From Echinarachnius parma (Eukaryota; Echinodermata; Echinoidea; Clypeasteroida; Echinarachniidae): a stretch of 64,000 bases of DNA. The position numbers and the translations under genes were made by a program. The stretch is from assembly GCA_037951105.1 (NCBI GenBank), contig JBAMJV010001848.1, positions 29,972 through 93,971 on the forward strand. Reading direction: 5' to 3'. Under the pieces are notes generated by a model. That model was not told where the DNA came from, did no database searches, and worked only from the letters and a program-made list of their open reading frames with translations. Positions within the stretch are counted from its first letter, which is position 1. Each line of letters starts with the position of its first letter. This document shows positions 13,018 to 24,844 of this stretch, piece by piece.

Positions 13018-13413
13018 TTCAAGGGACTTAGTAACATTGTCCAAATCCTCAAAATAAAATTGTAATTCTAGCGGCTCCTTTATACCTTGTTGTATTCGTA
13101 TTAACAATAAAATCATGGGACAGCTTTCGGTTTTTCAAATTTCCCTTTCATTACAAAGATATGTATGATTGAAGTATTTAGATAAGAAAATCTCCGGGCG
13201 AGATTTTCATCCCTGTACAAAGTGAATGCAGTGAGTTGGTGAATATCACCCAATATCACTTTGCATTTTCGCTCATTACTTGGCCATACATTGTCCATTT
13301 GACCTGAAATTTTCACACAATACCCTGAAGACATATGAGATAACAACAGTATACATTGCATCAACCATTCATCAGTTTTTGCACATCTCAACAAAGTTAC
13401 TAGATCCCTTTAA
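13018..13413 (-). mobile_element. MITE family 1, copy 3 (inverted)
   Basis: The same element in reverse orientation: AAGGGACTTAGTAACATTGT at the left and AAAGTTACTAGATCCCTTTAA at the right. It carries the variant block TCGCCCGGAGATTTTC (minus sense), similar to the one in copy 4, so copies 3 and 4 form a subfamily. Confidence 0.8.
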
Positions 13414-14787
13414 GACATCAAAATAACTATGATGGAAACGACATAACGCATTTCCGTAAAAATGCAAACATGTGATACAAATAATACAAATAAAATCGAG
13501 TAATACATTTATTGCATCTGTTATAATTCATGTTATCGGTGAATTTAATCCGATTTCTTAGTTACAATTATCGTCTAAATTGTACACAATGTTAAGAAAA
13601 AAACTAGTTCCAATCCTCAGCTTTTATTTGTATATGGACATTTGATTATGATTAGTACGTACACTGCCGTCCAAAGTAAACATTACCAACTAATACCACA
13701 AAAATAATTCAAGTTTGCTAATATAATTTTGCTACTATTGGAAACATTATACACATTTTCATTCATGTTTTTCACAACGTCATTCGAAATATTGCAAGGC
13801 ACGTGAAGTTTCCAATGTTATGAAGAAAATGGTGAGCGATTCTACCTGTACTATTTTTAAACATACCATTAATGTTGCGTTACCAAGTCATTGCTTGTAA
13901 AAATAGGGGCGTAAAATGCAAATTTTGGCGAACATGGCCTTGGATGCAAAGTGCATATCAGTGAATAACATAATAGAAGATTTAATTGAATCAACTTTCA
14001 CAAAGTTCACTTGACACTGCAACAACTTAATGTCGATTCCAGAGGACTCTGCGTGAATGAACAAACCTCGTTATACACCGCTTAAACATACATTAATTTT
14101 GTCAGCCGTTATTGTTTTTTTCAAGCGCTGACGTCATAATGTTTTTTTGAGCAGTGGTAAATGACTTTGGCACACTTGTGTACACAATAACAAGGACAAG
14201 ACAGATAAACAAACCCATCAACCCGGGGTAAACTAAAACATCGCGCAAAAAGGAATTAAGGGGGGGGGGGGGGGGGCTTGAAGTGAAGAGCAACCAATTT
14301 GTTGGTATATGCGTAGAAGTAAATGACGTTGGCCCACATACGCAAGAACGAAGTATACAAGCATTACTTTGCGAATAAACAATGAAAAACAGATCCATCA
14401 ACTAGAGTTAACTAAACATGGGTGCCGAAGTTGGAGGGGATGATTTCCATAATGGAGGAGCATGTTTTGTTTTTATCTTTTTTAGTGGGTAATAACTTTG
14501 GCACACATACAACTTACAGGTACACGTGAACAACTGTTGTTGGTATGTGTTTGCTATTAGATTGTGTGTTAGTTTGCACATTTCGTCGTTTGCCAGAAAA
14601 ACAATAGCAAGTAAAGTAGGTATAAGGTACAATGAAAGTATTGCATAGGAACACTTAAGTAAAGGGAACCACTTTTCTTCAGGGGCGTTATTCTAACAAT
14701 ATTTATTGAAGATAATTACCGCACCAGAGAAGATGACGCACAATTAGACTTGCAAACTTGACCTATAAGTGATATCTTAACTTGCAG
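13414..14787. other. No recognised gene
   Basis: AT-rich; a 17-base G run at 14260-14276 is the only marked feature. The two minus-strand frames around it look non-coding. Confidence 0.5.
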
Positions 14788-14846
14788 AATTTCCCTTCTG
14801 ACACCATGCGCTAAACAGTGTTTAGTGCATGGTGTCATAAGGGAGA
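14788..14846. other. Short hairpin resembling a pre-miRNA or MITE remnant
   Basis: CTGACACCATGCGCTAAACA pairs with TGTTTAGTGCATGGTGTCAT, giving about 24 paired bases with two mismatches around a very short loop, flanked by CCCTT/AAGGG. The loop is shorter than usual for a microRNA precursor, so a transposon origin is as likely. Confidence 0.35.
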
Positions 14847-14869
14847 TTCGTTTCCCATCATAATTATGT

Positions 14870-15500
14870 TTAAAGGGGACCACCAGGCAAAGAACAACAC
14901 ATTATTATATGTTTTGTGATATCAAATAGATACCAACATTTTGCAAAGGGTTGTGTAATTCATAAACAAAGCAATTAATTTCCACCACTTACGGAACCAC
15001 TACTATTTCCTGGTTCCATACGGGCCAACCATTTGCGAGTGCGCCAATGCTATTCACGCGTACGTTTGTAGACAATAGATTCCCGGGCTATTCGTTCGCT
15101 CTGCACACATCACAATTCACCACACACATCGCAGTCTTCGCAATAGACCGCTTCTGTAATGTATGCAAATAATATACGTATGACGTCAAACTCCCCGTTG
15201 GCAAGCTGAACAATAGTAACTAGGTCCGGCAAGCTCCGGCAAACTTAGCTTGCCGGACCTAGTTACTATTGTTAAGCTTGCCAACGGGGAGTCTTACGTC
15301 ATACGCATATTATTTGCATACATTACAGAAGCGGTCTATTCAGAACGCATGAACGCATGCTTTAGAATGGTGATGCGTTTCCAATTATTTTGTTTCTTTT
15401 TCTGGAAACATATTTTTGTGAACTTGTTGATGGAATGGAATACTAAAAATGTTACCTTTCTTTAATAAGAATATTATTTGTGGGTGGTGGTACCCTTTAA
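14870..15500 (+). mobile_element. MITE family 2 (TTAA), copy 1, carrying a hairpin insertion
   Basis: Ends TTAAAGGGGACCACC and GGTGGTACCCTTTAA are inverted repeats with one mismatch. The interior matches the copy at 42141-42567 (GATATCAAA.TAGATACC, TTTGCAAAGGGTTGTGTAA, TTCACGCGTACGTTTG, GGAATGGAATACT). About 200 bp extra in the middle is the near-palindrome listed separately. Confidence 0.8.
15142..15340. repeat. 199-bp near-perfect palindrome (foldback element) inside MITE family 2
   Basis: AATAGACCGCTTCTGTAATG at the left is answered by CATTACAGAAGCGGTCTATT at the right, and the complementarity runs through ACTCCCCGTTGGCAAGCT and TAACTAGGTCCGGCAAGCT to a centre near 15240. Arms are about 95 bp with a few mismatches. 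The other copy of the host MITE lacks it, so it is an insertion, or an expansion of an existing stem. Confidence 0.8.
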
Positions 15501-16814
15501 TTCTACGTGTCACGTTGAAATAAGATGGGGAACCGTTTTGTGGTCTGTTCCTCCAAACATGGACAATTGCCCCCCCCCCCCCCCTCCCAAATTCCTCTCA
15601 GCTACACCTCTGCCATTAATCCTCCTCCTCATAATTGTGACTGGCACAGTAAAGGTTAACTGCGGAGATGACCTTGATTCTTTTTTCTTTTTAAAATAGG
15701 CTTAAGAATATATTATGTCTTAACCAGCCTTTCAAAACGAGGCATTGTCAAGAACACCAATGCCAGCGCAACATGCGTAAGGTGAGCGAACAACTACAAA
15801 CACAAACATGACAAAAGAGATGATGTATTGTTAATGAAATAGCAACCTGTAAACACCATTAAAACGACTAAGCTACTTGCTCATTTTGTATCAATTTCTT
15901 CTGTTATTATATGCACCGAGGGAAGAGGCCGTGGGGCTAGGGACTCCATTGTGAGGGGGAATGACCCTGACCATAGTTACGTCATCAAACAATCGTGAAC
16001 AGCAACAAGAAAAGAAAGTGTGTGTTGTGTTCACATCATAAAGATAAACGAAACAACGTATGACGAACGACAACTCTCTGCACGTGATGGCGACATGCAC
16101 GTCTTTATATTCGTTTTGTCTAGTTTACCACGCCTTCATATACCGTCATACACAGAATATTGCGACCCTCGCAATCCGTGGAATCGTGTTATTTATTCGC
16201 GCTAGGAGCTAGGAGCTAGGGGCTGCGGGACTTCGCCCCCCACCCCCCCCCCCCCCCCCCCCACACACACACACGTACACACACACCTCACACCAAAACC
16301 AACTTTCGTTAAAAAAACAATGTTCGGGAATTGTCACCTCGTTTGGGGGGTAAATAATGACTCGGAGTCTTTCATGATTAATTTTTAATTTTGTTTTATT
16401 TGTATCAAACATGAACATCGATATATACCCTTGCGAAACGGTAGCCCCTCGGAATATAAAATGTACATTGGATATGCTATGTTTGTAAAGAAGACCCATA
16501 TTCCTCCCTATTGATACGTGCAGGTGCAATCTTGTACATCCAGCGACAATCTGGGAATAAAGAACAGCCCACCCGCAAAATAATAAATCATAATAAGTCC
16601 CTAATCCACCTTAAATGGACGTTGGATCACATTATCTTCTAATAAAAAAAAGTGGCGAGCGCTCCTCACCTAAATATGAGTGACCAATAAGTATTTTGCG
16701 GAGGAGCCTGCTAGACCATGTAGACGCACCTAGCCGGGCTAGCAATTGATTATGCCATAAGCATGATTAGAAAGCGGTGGTTAGGTTTAGCGGCTCGGTG
16801 CAACGTACATGTTA
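15501..16814. other. No recognised gene
   Basis: Contains C runs at 15570-15584 and 16243-16262 (the latter next to a short CA tract and GCTAGGA repeats). GTTCCTCC...CAGCTACACC near 15548-15608 may be an edge of the CGTAGCCAGG-type element. Confidence 0.45.
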
Positions 16815-17037
16815 AGCCCTCCGCACACAGAGCCGACTCGACCCGATCCGACTGGTTTTCAGTCAGGCTAGAGTCGGTTTCGCTCAGTCGTAGCCGATTC
16901 AACATGTTGAATCGGCCGCGAATGATCTCCGGCCGGCTCTCAACCGGCAAAACAGGAGTCCAGAGGCAACGTATACTGATCTGAACCGACTGAAAACCAG
17001 TCGGATCGGGTCGAGTCCGCTCTGTGTGCGGAGGGCT
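16815..17037. mobile_element. PIF/Harbinger-type MITE with 50-bp inverted repeats
   Basis: AGCCCTCCGCACACAGAGC starts both ends, and the terminal inverted repeats agree at 49 of 50 positions. TTA flanks both sides (16812-16814, 17038-17040). It is only 223 bp long and can fold into a long hairpin. Near-identity of the arms suggests a recent copy. Confidence 0.85.
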
Positions 17038-17365
17038 TTACACTCTGTAATCTTGATTAAAGGCGAGATTAAATGATCACACGTTAATTTGTACGTTAAT
17101 TCGTACACAAAGGATGGCATTACACATGTTAAAACAATGATTGTGAGTTACAATAGTGAAAATAGACGCTCCTTTTCATTTCTACACCCATGTAATTTCC
17201 ATTAATTTTATAATTTGCAAACGATAAGGGTATATCGGGTTCCACAAGGACGGGAATCTTAGTTGCTTGTATATTCTTACATTGGTCAGCCCATGCCCAG
17301 GTCTGTCCGTCTGTCTGTATATCTCCTGGTATCCCTCTCCCTCTTTTGGTCTATTTCTGTACGTA

Positions 17366-17723
17366 TTAAAGGGATCTAGTAACTTTGTTGACATGTGCAA
17401 AATTGATGAATGGTTGATGCAATGTATATTGTTGTTATCTCATATGTCCACAGGGTATTGTGTGAAAATTTCAAGTCAAATGGACATTGTATGGCCAAGT
17501 AATGAGCGAAAATGCAAAGTGATATTCAGTAAGAAAAACTCGCCCGGAGTTTTTCTTATCTGAATACTTCAATCATACATATCTTTGTAACGAAAGGGAA
17601 ATTTGAAAAACCGAAACCTGTCCCGTGATTTTATTGTTAATACGAATACAACAAGTATAAAGGGAACCGCTAGAATTAGAAATTTATTTTGAGGATTTGG
17701 ACAATGTTACTAAGTCCCTTTCA
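17366..17723 (+). mobile_element. MITE family 1, copy 4
   Basis: It begins TTAAAGGGATCTAGTAACTT and ends ACTAAGTCCCTTT, where the last TTAA is altered to TTCA. In the centre a self-complementary AAAACTCGCCCGGAGTTTTT makes a small hairpin. Confidence 0.8.
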
Positions 17724-18349
17724 TGTAATACGAGAATGTGTAAATGGCGGATATCATCACAGGCTATTCATGAGTTCATTGACATTTTAGCGTCATATTG
17801 TAGGGATGCTGCACTTTCCCCATTAAGCGAATCGGCTCCAAAATTGCCTCAGATATGAAATTGAAGTATTGTGGTACACTATGTATGCGATACTCGTTCG
17901 TATGCGTCACAGTAGTATTCATTTTCAAAATGAATGTCATATGTTCTATTGTTCAATAGTATAGGTTACCATTTTAAAATAGAATCTGGCCCATTTTTGT
18001 TTAACATTCTCTATAGAAAATCACAATCAGCCACTACGTATTGATCTGGATTTATTTCCACACTTATAAAAACAAAAAAAAAACATGCAAATTACAGTAT
18101 ACACATGTACAAATAAACATAGATCATTACAATAATAAGTACAAAGAGAGTTGGATTTAAACAAAAAATAAAACAAAATAAAAGAAAAAGAGATTAACGA
18201 TAAGAATTATGAAAAGAAAAAAAAAATAATAATAGATATAAATATAGCGCAAATTACAAAACGCCTCTAAGCGCTGAAAAATATATTTACATAAAAAGTG
18301 GAATGATCATTAGAAGAGTTAATGTATAATGTACATTTTTTAATGAGCC

Positions 18350-18729
18350 TTAAAGGGAATTATTAACTTGGTTAGCAAGTGCAAAAAGTGATGAGTGATT
18401 AATAAAATATGTATTGGAGTGTGTCCACAAACATGACAAAGTAATGTGTGAACATTTCACGTTAATTGGCTGTTTTGGGGCTGAGATATTAGCAGAAATG
18501 CAAAGTGATATTCCCTAAACTTATTTTGTACACGGCATGAAATTATACCGTAGGAAATTTCATATCTGAACACTTCAATCGTAAATATCTTTTGAACGAA
18601 ATGGAAATTTGAGAAACCGAAACCTGTTCCTTGCTTTTATCGTTAATATGAATATGATAAGATATGAGAGAGCCACAAGAGTTCCGATTAAGTTTTGAGG
18701 GTTTGAACAATGTCACTAAGTCCCTTTAA
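18350..18729 (+). mobile_element. MITE family 1, copy 5
   Basis: TTAA is present at both ends (TTAAAGGGAATTATTAAC ... CACTAAGTCCCTTTAA). It is more diverged than copy 4 at both ends and lacks its central CCCGG hairpin. Confidence 0.78.
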
Positions 18730-19926
18730 TGTATCATGTGCATTTTTAATTGGGATAATTGTGCCTTAAGATAAATTCCTCAAAAGTAATTTGTATATAT
18801 CAATGTTAGGGTATATTCTAACATGGTGGAATGTTGAGGTAGAAGTATAAGAAATGGAAGAGATATTAGTGTTGTATCACGCTCTCCCTCTCGTATTTTA
18901 CAAATTGAAGTACAACTTTGAGAGCGGATTTCTCCATGCCCCAAAAAGGATGCTAAATGCTTCCTCAAAAGCGCTCTTTTTATACGCAAATATTTCCGCA
19001 CTGGATTAATATCATGCATTGTGTGAGACGATTGTGAGCTAAGCAATAAAACAAATTATAATAGAAGGATTAAATGAGAACTTACCGTTTGAAATTTGAT
19101 CCTTATTTTATGAGTAATTTGAAGGGGGATAGTACATGCGCCATTTAGAAATTGTTTTTGAACTTGATCTTTGTTTCAACACAACATCTGTCGTTAGTAG
19201 AATGATTAGAGCTTTGTTTGCGCATGCGTAGGACGGGCTCTCGCATGTAGTCTCGAACTGAGACTTAGGTAATAAAACAGTATTTAAATTAACCATTTCC
19301 GACATGGCCTACGTATATTATATCCGTAAGTTGTATTCCTTTTTGTTGTATATATATCATGGAAATCGAAGTATGATGATTGTCATCATAAGCGCAAAAA
19401 TTCTTCTTCTTCTCCTTTCCTAACTCCTTCGTATTCTCCCCCTGTTTTGGGACAAACTAAGTATATCTTCCATTCGCCTCACTTCTCTTTTTTTTCTTTT
19501 TCATCTCTCTATATCTCTTGTTATAACGTGACGCTCTTAACCGGTAGATCCCCCAGAAGAGCACCGTTCCTGCACCCGTCCCATCGCGTTAGTTAATTTC
19601 GATATTGAGTGTTGATCTGTTTACCTCGTTTCACTTCTAAGTTGTTAATTCGTCCAGGGTTGGCATTGCGAGCCAAAAAATTAAGCCGCATCAGACAAGG
19701 AACACTTCAATTCTAAAGACAATCAATTTTGAAATGATGTGTATAGTGTTGAAGCGTGATGCGGATCTGTAAGTTCCGATAGTGAATGAGTTAGAGAAAC
19801 ACCGAAATCAAGTTATCGGGACAAAGATTATGAACAATGACACTTTGAATTCAGTAGCGCATACAGCTGGGGTACAGGGTATAATTTTCTCAAGTGGCGT
19901 AATAAAATGGGGCACATTCAATATTA

Positions 19927-20281
19927 GACCCCGTTTACAGTGCAGGGCCGGGCCGAGCCGCGGCTCGGCCCGGCCTAAATTGCGGTACTCGGCCCCCCAA
20001 TTCTGTGCGTTTACAGTGGTGGGCTCGGCCCGGCCGCCCTTGCAATATTTTGTCGTAGTGGCGCTCTGCATGTAAACAAACGATTATTTTGGGGGCGTGC
20101 CGGGGTCACAGAACAAAGGCGCGTTATTTGCAATTAATTGTTTTCCCAATTTGGTACCGCATTTGTCCCTGCGTGCGTTTACAGTGAGAAAAAGCGCGGC
20201 CGAGACAACCTCCAGAGCGGGGCCAAATGCGCGGCCACTTTTGGCCCCGCATTTGGCCCTTTTTTCACTGTAAACGGGGTC
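19927..20281. mobile_element. PIF/Harbinger-type MITE, GC-rich, 355 bp
   Basis: GACCCCGTTTACAGTG begins the element and its exact complement ends it; TTA lies on each side (19924-19926, 20282-20284), the PIF/Harbinger target duplication. The interior is GC-rich (GGGCCGGGCCGAGCCGCGG and an inverted GGCTCGGCCCGGCC), in contrast with the AT-rich flanks. Confidence 0.8.
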
Positions 20282-20351
20282 TTAGATGACTGACCCATAC
20301 CCCGTACACCCCAATGTAAATCATTACAACGACGTACTATGTATTAGATAG

Positions 20352-20450
20352 TACTATAGTAAAGATAGGTTAGATTTATATAGCGCCTAATATGATACAT
20401 TATCATCTCTCTAAGCGCTTTACACTATTATTACCCCGGTCATAGTTTCC
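20352..20450 (-). repeat. LINE/SINE 3'-tail-like fragment
   Basis: TTATATAGCGCCTAATATG and CTCTCTAAGCGCTTTACACT resemble the 3'-terminal segment of the LINE at 56393 (TATAAAGCGCTT, TCTAAGCGCTGTTAC). Only the tail is present. Confidence 0.5.
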
Positions 20451-20644
20451 AGTTAGTTATAATCTGTTGCCAAAATAATAATTAGTAATAGCAAACGAAT
20501 GTACTAGCAGTTCAATGAAATTCAAACATAAACATAATAGATGGCACAAATAGCACCACTATTTAGAAAAGAGAAGTTCTATAATTGTGCACATGTCAAT
20601 ATGTGCCGTTTGGTGTGTTTATTTTGCGTCAACTTAATATCGGA

Positions 20645-20812
20645 GCAGCCGGACAGAGCCGACTCGATCCGATCCGACCCGTCCCGACTGAAAGCCTCAG
20701 TCGGTCCGATTCAGTCGCAGCCATGTTGAATGTTGAATCGGGCCCGACTGGCAAAATCGGAGTCGTGAGGCCATGCACACAGAGCTGATCCGACTGAAAA
20801 CTAGGGTCGAGT
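20645..20812. mobile_element. Decayed relative of the 16815-17037 MITE
   Basis: CAGAGCCGACTCGATCCGATC, CAGTCGGTCCGATTCAGTCG, CATGTTGAATGTTGAATCGG and ACACAGAGCTGATCCGACTG follow the same order as in the good copy. The outer ends are lost. Confidence 0.7.
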
Positions 20813-23576
20813 TATGACGGGTGTAATAATTGTAGTGTCAATAGCATCTGTAAACTGTCGGATACAAACTCGCACACACGTATTGACTAATGCACATTTT
20901 AGTGATTTGGGAAAGAGTCGCAAAATGTACAATCCACATGCATAACATTAACATATTTAAGTAAGAACATTATCATTTTTCGAGATAAATATGACGGATT
21001 TAGCGTTAATGTTACCCAAATTAAACGACATTGATTTGTTTACAAGATTTCAGTTTGTATAAATCCAAAGAAAACGAGGAAAAGGCATCACCTTGCATGG
21101 TTGCAGGATAACACAAATCTGGGTTTTTTCTGAGTGAAAGTGTATTGATTGATCGTTAATGGATGTAGGCGTGTTAATAAAACGTGCATTTGGCACGCAT
21201 TTCACACGGTGTCGCGTGTTTCGTTTGGTGATTGGTCTCGTCATGAGCTATCCCACACGAATATCACATTTGAAATGCAAAGCCTATATAGTTTCCACAG
21301 GTTAATGGCGCATTGGTGCTTACTGCTAGCCGTTTGTTGTGTTTTTTCTGCTTCGTACATTCAATCATTTTTGTTTGATATACGTTGCTTTTTTTCTAAG
21401 TTTGTAAGAATTTTAAGTTTAAATTTTCTTTCACTTTTTTGCATATAATATTGTGTGATAGTCGAATATAATATACTATGAATAGTCCATCTGTTGTGTT
21501 AACGTAACATATAGTATATCATATGTCCTGTATATCATGCAGTAAAATAATGAAATAACCCTTGCCCTATAGCTGTTGACTTTACATTAATTTATGGCAT
21601 CTTTTCTTCAGTTAAATTATTCTATTTTTTCTTTGTAATCTTTGTGTACAGTTGATTGACTCAAAGATAACTACAAATTCAAAAACAGGATATAAACAGT
21701 CCCCTCTCTTGTTACTGCATGCCGCCTATAATATAAACGTTACAAATGCTAAGTGCACTGAACTCTGTCAAATTTCCTTAAAATAATATTATTGATAACA
21801 AACTTAAATGTTCCCTGATAAACCGGGCGGAAAGAGAAGTCATGGTATATAAGAACACACATTTTTACCTTCAAGTGCAGCTGGACACAATTGTGAACTG
21901 ATTTAGTGTCTACGATATCTAAACGTCCGGGATTGAAATAGGCTAAATTGATGCGAAAACTTGCCATTTAAATCCAATCAATGTCAAATTTGAGAGGCGA
22001 AAGTGAACCGCCCTACTATGGTAAATTGTTATATGACTTTCTGAACCCATAGCGTGCCAAAGGTATTACCATTATCACATCCCCATGTAATTGTATGTGG
22101 TAAACTAACCGCTGTTTTATACTGCATGTTGTAGATGAAATACCGATGATTGAATGTCTTTATGCATCAGTGTGTTAAATTTACCACCATATCCACCTCC
22201 ATCGGTATACAGGCAATGACATCCCAATTGTCTCTTTCATATGGGTGGGTGTGAGATAAAAGGTTATCCCTGCCCGTTTGTAGGAAAATTGTGACCCCTC
22301 CCTTATTGGAAATTTCGGTAAATGAAATGATTATGTATACAAGACTGCAAAATATTTGTTATTTTTTGCGCTAATAAAAAAAAACCTCATCTGCCTAACA
22401 TCCACATCCCGTGCTCTTATATCTTATCTATTTCCGTTTCGATTGTTGAATATGCTCTCTCTTACTTCTAATATCTACCAAAGGATTATAAGACTCATTT
22501 AAAAAAAATTAATATCGCACACTCAGAAGAACGGAAGATGGATCACTATTGACGAGTTTCATTGAAGCTTCAACAAATATCTTTGTAAAATCTGATATTT
22601 GCTCAATATAAATTATCAAGAATTTGTCTGACTGAATTGTACTACTTGATCCAATGATGCACTTTTAAGAGGTGATACAATCAACTCGTTATTATAATGT
22701 TAACTCGAGATAATGTAAGTTCCGATCGCATTTGCTTAATGTTAGGAAACAATGTGCGAAAAGTAATTTGACATGATATAAGTATTGGATGACCAAAAGG
22801 AAAGGGGATCAAAGTTACTTTGAAATTGACATTTGTATATAGAAGACAGACCTCAAGTATAGTGTTTAAGAATAAAGATTCATTGCGTCGCCACTAATAC
22901 CACGCACACGTTTAACGTGAATCTCTGAAAAGGTTACATAAGAAGGAACATATTTCTTTTGTTTTAGAAAATAATGTTTTAGAGGAAGTGAACAGTATTA
23001 GAGATATTACAGAAGGAAAGCAAGAGAATAAGGAAAAGCTCTGGTTTAAGAAATGGAAGGTGAAAGGTTAAGGCATCCTTATCTTGTCAAAGTTGTCTTT
23101 ACCCTGGACGTACGACCAAATGTTTGAGGAAGTGGAGATATAGATACATAAAACAAACGGAATACATGACATGGATTGAAACAGACACTAGAATATATCC
23201 CGATTTTCTTTGATATTTGATATAAGACAAAAGGTAATAACACATTCATGTAAAAGAAAGATGAGAAAGAGAAGGGCGCTAAATCACTTTCTGTACTTCA
23301 GGGTTAATCATGTTGAAAGTTTAAGAGCCTTGTGGGTAACCAAATATAAAACCACTTTTTATTTTGTATCCAAATTCCCAAAACTAGAAGTAATCATTAT
23401 CTGAATAACTGGCATCACATTGAAAAGGCTCCGACCTCCAAGATAATAGGCAGAACTCAATTTGGCAAAAAAACATGACTTAACGCCCTTACTACTCTCA
23501 CCCGACGAATTAAAGTAGACAATACAACACTAAAACAATACGAGGATAGACAGACTATTAAGGGTGAGTTTTCTAC
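20813..23576. other. No recognised gene
   Basis: AT-rich sequence between the PIF-type MITE remnant and the receptor exon. I looked here on the minus strand for the next receptor exon (ACDQL..IFGPS) and did not recognise it. Confidence 0.5.
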
Positions 23577-23747
23577 CTTTCTTTGTGGCATCGAAAGTAT
23601 CATTGCCCCGAACGTGCTGCGAATCGTACGTGAGGAGTGTTTTGGTAAGCGATGGATCGGCGCGAACTTCGGCGTTGAGTCTTGACACTGCAAACTTGAA
23701 AGCCAATTCCTCTTTGCTACTCGTCCCTTGGCGATTGAATATACCAC
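23577..23747 (-). CDS. Kainate-type ionotropic glutamate receptor, amino-terminal-domain exon (intact copy A)
   Basis: This is a 171-nt phase 1-1 exon with a T-rich acceptor (TCTTTATTCAG) and a GTAGAA donor. It encodes GGIFNRQGTSSKEELAFKF, AVSRLNAEVRADPSLTKTLL and TYDSQHVRGNDTFDATKK. The vertebrate kainate receptor region GGIF...EELAFRFAV...NTTLTYDTQ...DSFEASKK aligns throughout, and both exon ends fall at the family's junctions, before GG and just before the ACDQL segment. In the family this is the start of the extracellular clamshell domain that drives subunit assembly. I found neither the signal-peptide exon nor the next exon. An ATG read through the acceptor would give a leader-like start (MMKTLKLLITFVCLYSG), but I take that as intron, because the acceptor-like AG is kept in three of the decayed copies. 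Confidence 0.8.
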
Positions 23748-23824
23748 CTGAATAAAGACAAACAAATGTAATTAACAACTTTAATGTTTTCATCATGTTA
23801 TTATACTACATTTAATTGGTACGC

Positions 23825-23969
23825 TAGTCTGACGGGTTGTGAATAACAATTGTGAGAAGTATTTTGGTAAGAGATGGATGGGCAAACATCTCGGAGTTGG
23901 GTCTTGACACAGTAAATTTGAAAGCCAATTATTCTTTCCTTCGCGTCCCCGGGTGGTTGAATACGCCAC
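23825..23969 (-). pseudogene. Decayed copy B of the receptor exon
   Basis: After an acceptor-like CCATTCAG, the minus strand matches exon A: GTGGCGTATTCAA..., LAFKF, HPSLTKILL. An in-frame stop falls in the first third and the part corresponding to VRGNDTFDATKK is missing. The 3' end breaks into GCTAGTCTGACGGGTT (written here on the plus strand), a string also found at the end of copy C. That shows B and C share an ancestor which had already lost the exon end. Confidence 0.75.
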
Positions 23970-24000
23970 CTGAATGGACAAGAAATACACTTACCAACAG

Positions 24001-24554
24001 TTAAAGGGACAGTTTCCCCATCATCTATTTACCTTTGATTAATTTCTCTACACATTAAAACATATTTTCATGCAAATATGTCCAATGTTTGCCCTCTGAA
24101 CAAAGGAGGGGCATCATTCAAAGTCAATCGCTGTATGGGCTAATCCCATTCATCGCGTATAGCGTGGAGGTTGCCATTATATTTTTTGAAACCCGGATTT
24201 TTAATTGTTCGCGCCGAAATGCTACGTCAAACCCGAACAAACAAGTTCCGCCTCTTGTTGTTAGCTCTCGCAGCTCGCGGGGTTTGTGCACAAACACAAG
24301 GCCAAACGTGAGCCAACAAAAAGAGTAGTTCGGGTTTGACATCACATCATAGAGCGATCCGAGTTTCACAAACACCAATGGCAGCCTCCATGGTGTTCGC
24401 GATGAATGGGATTATCCCGTACAGCGAGTGACTTTGAATGATGCTCATCCCTTGCTCAAAAGGCCAATGTTGGTCGTATTTGCATGAAATTGTGTTTTAA
24501 CGTTTAGAGAACATAATCAAAGGTGATTATATGTTGGGGAAAATGTCCCTTTAA
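24001..24554. mobile_element. Foldback MITE with TTAA ends, inserted between exon copies B and C
   Basis: The ends TTAAAGGGACAGTTTCCCC and, inverted, TTAAAGGGACATTTTCCCC are near-perfect inverted repeats. The symmetry continues inward for well over 100 bp: tttgattaatttctc against its complement near 24520, and CATTCAAAGTCAATCGCTG against the complement near 24436. The element is therefore mostly two arms around a short centre. It splits the receptor exon array, so it came after the duplications. Confidence 0.75.
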
Positions 24555-24594
24555 TGTTTTTGCTTTGTTATCTATAATAATTGAAAGTGCTGTG

Positions 24595-24708
24595 CTAGTC
24601 TGACGGGTTATTGTTACTGTCAGTGACTCATGTTTTGCTAATGGATTGCACGAAACTTGAAAGCCGATTCTTCTTTGCTACTGGTCCCCTAGCGGTCGAG
24701 TACGCCAT
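24595..24708 (-). pseudogene. Decayed copy C of the receptor exon
   Basis: An acceptor-like TTTTTATTCAG precedes ATGGCGTACTCGACCGC, and the SSKEE.AFKF core is still readable. It then loses homology by a deletion, with stops in frame. It shares its truncated 3' boundary sequence with copy B. The gap from copy B is 739 bp; removing the foldback element between them leaves about 185 bp, close to the A-B spacing. Confidence 0.7.
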
Positions 24709-24844
24709 CTGAATAAAAAGAATACAAAGTATTGGTGTCCTTGTATAACTTTTAAATGTTATGTATGTTTATTAATACGATCCCTGGTGTGCCAGGCATA
24801 GTCTGAATGTTATTGAGTTTGTTGCTTTGCTAGATCTTCCAAAG

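Noticed and set aside
23530-23796. Signal-peptide start read through the receptor exon acceptor (MMKTLKLLITFVCLYSG)
   Set aside because: It looks leader-like by chance, since the acceptor's pyrimidine tract encodes hydrophobic residues; acceptor-like AG sites are kept in copies B, C and D.
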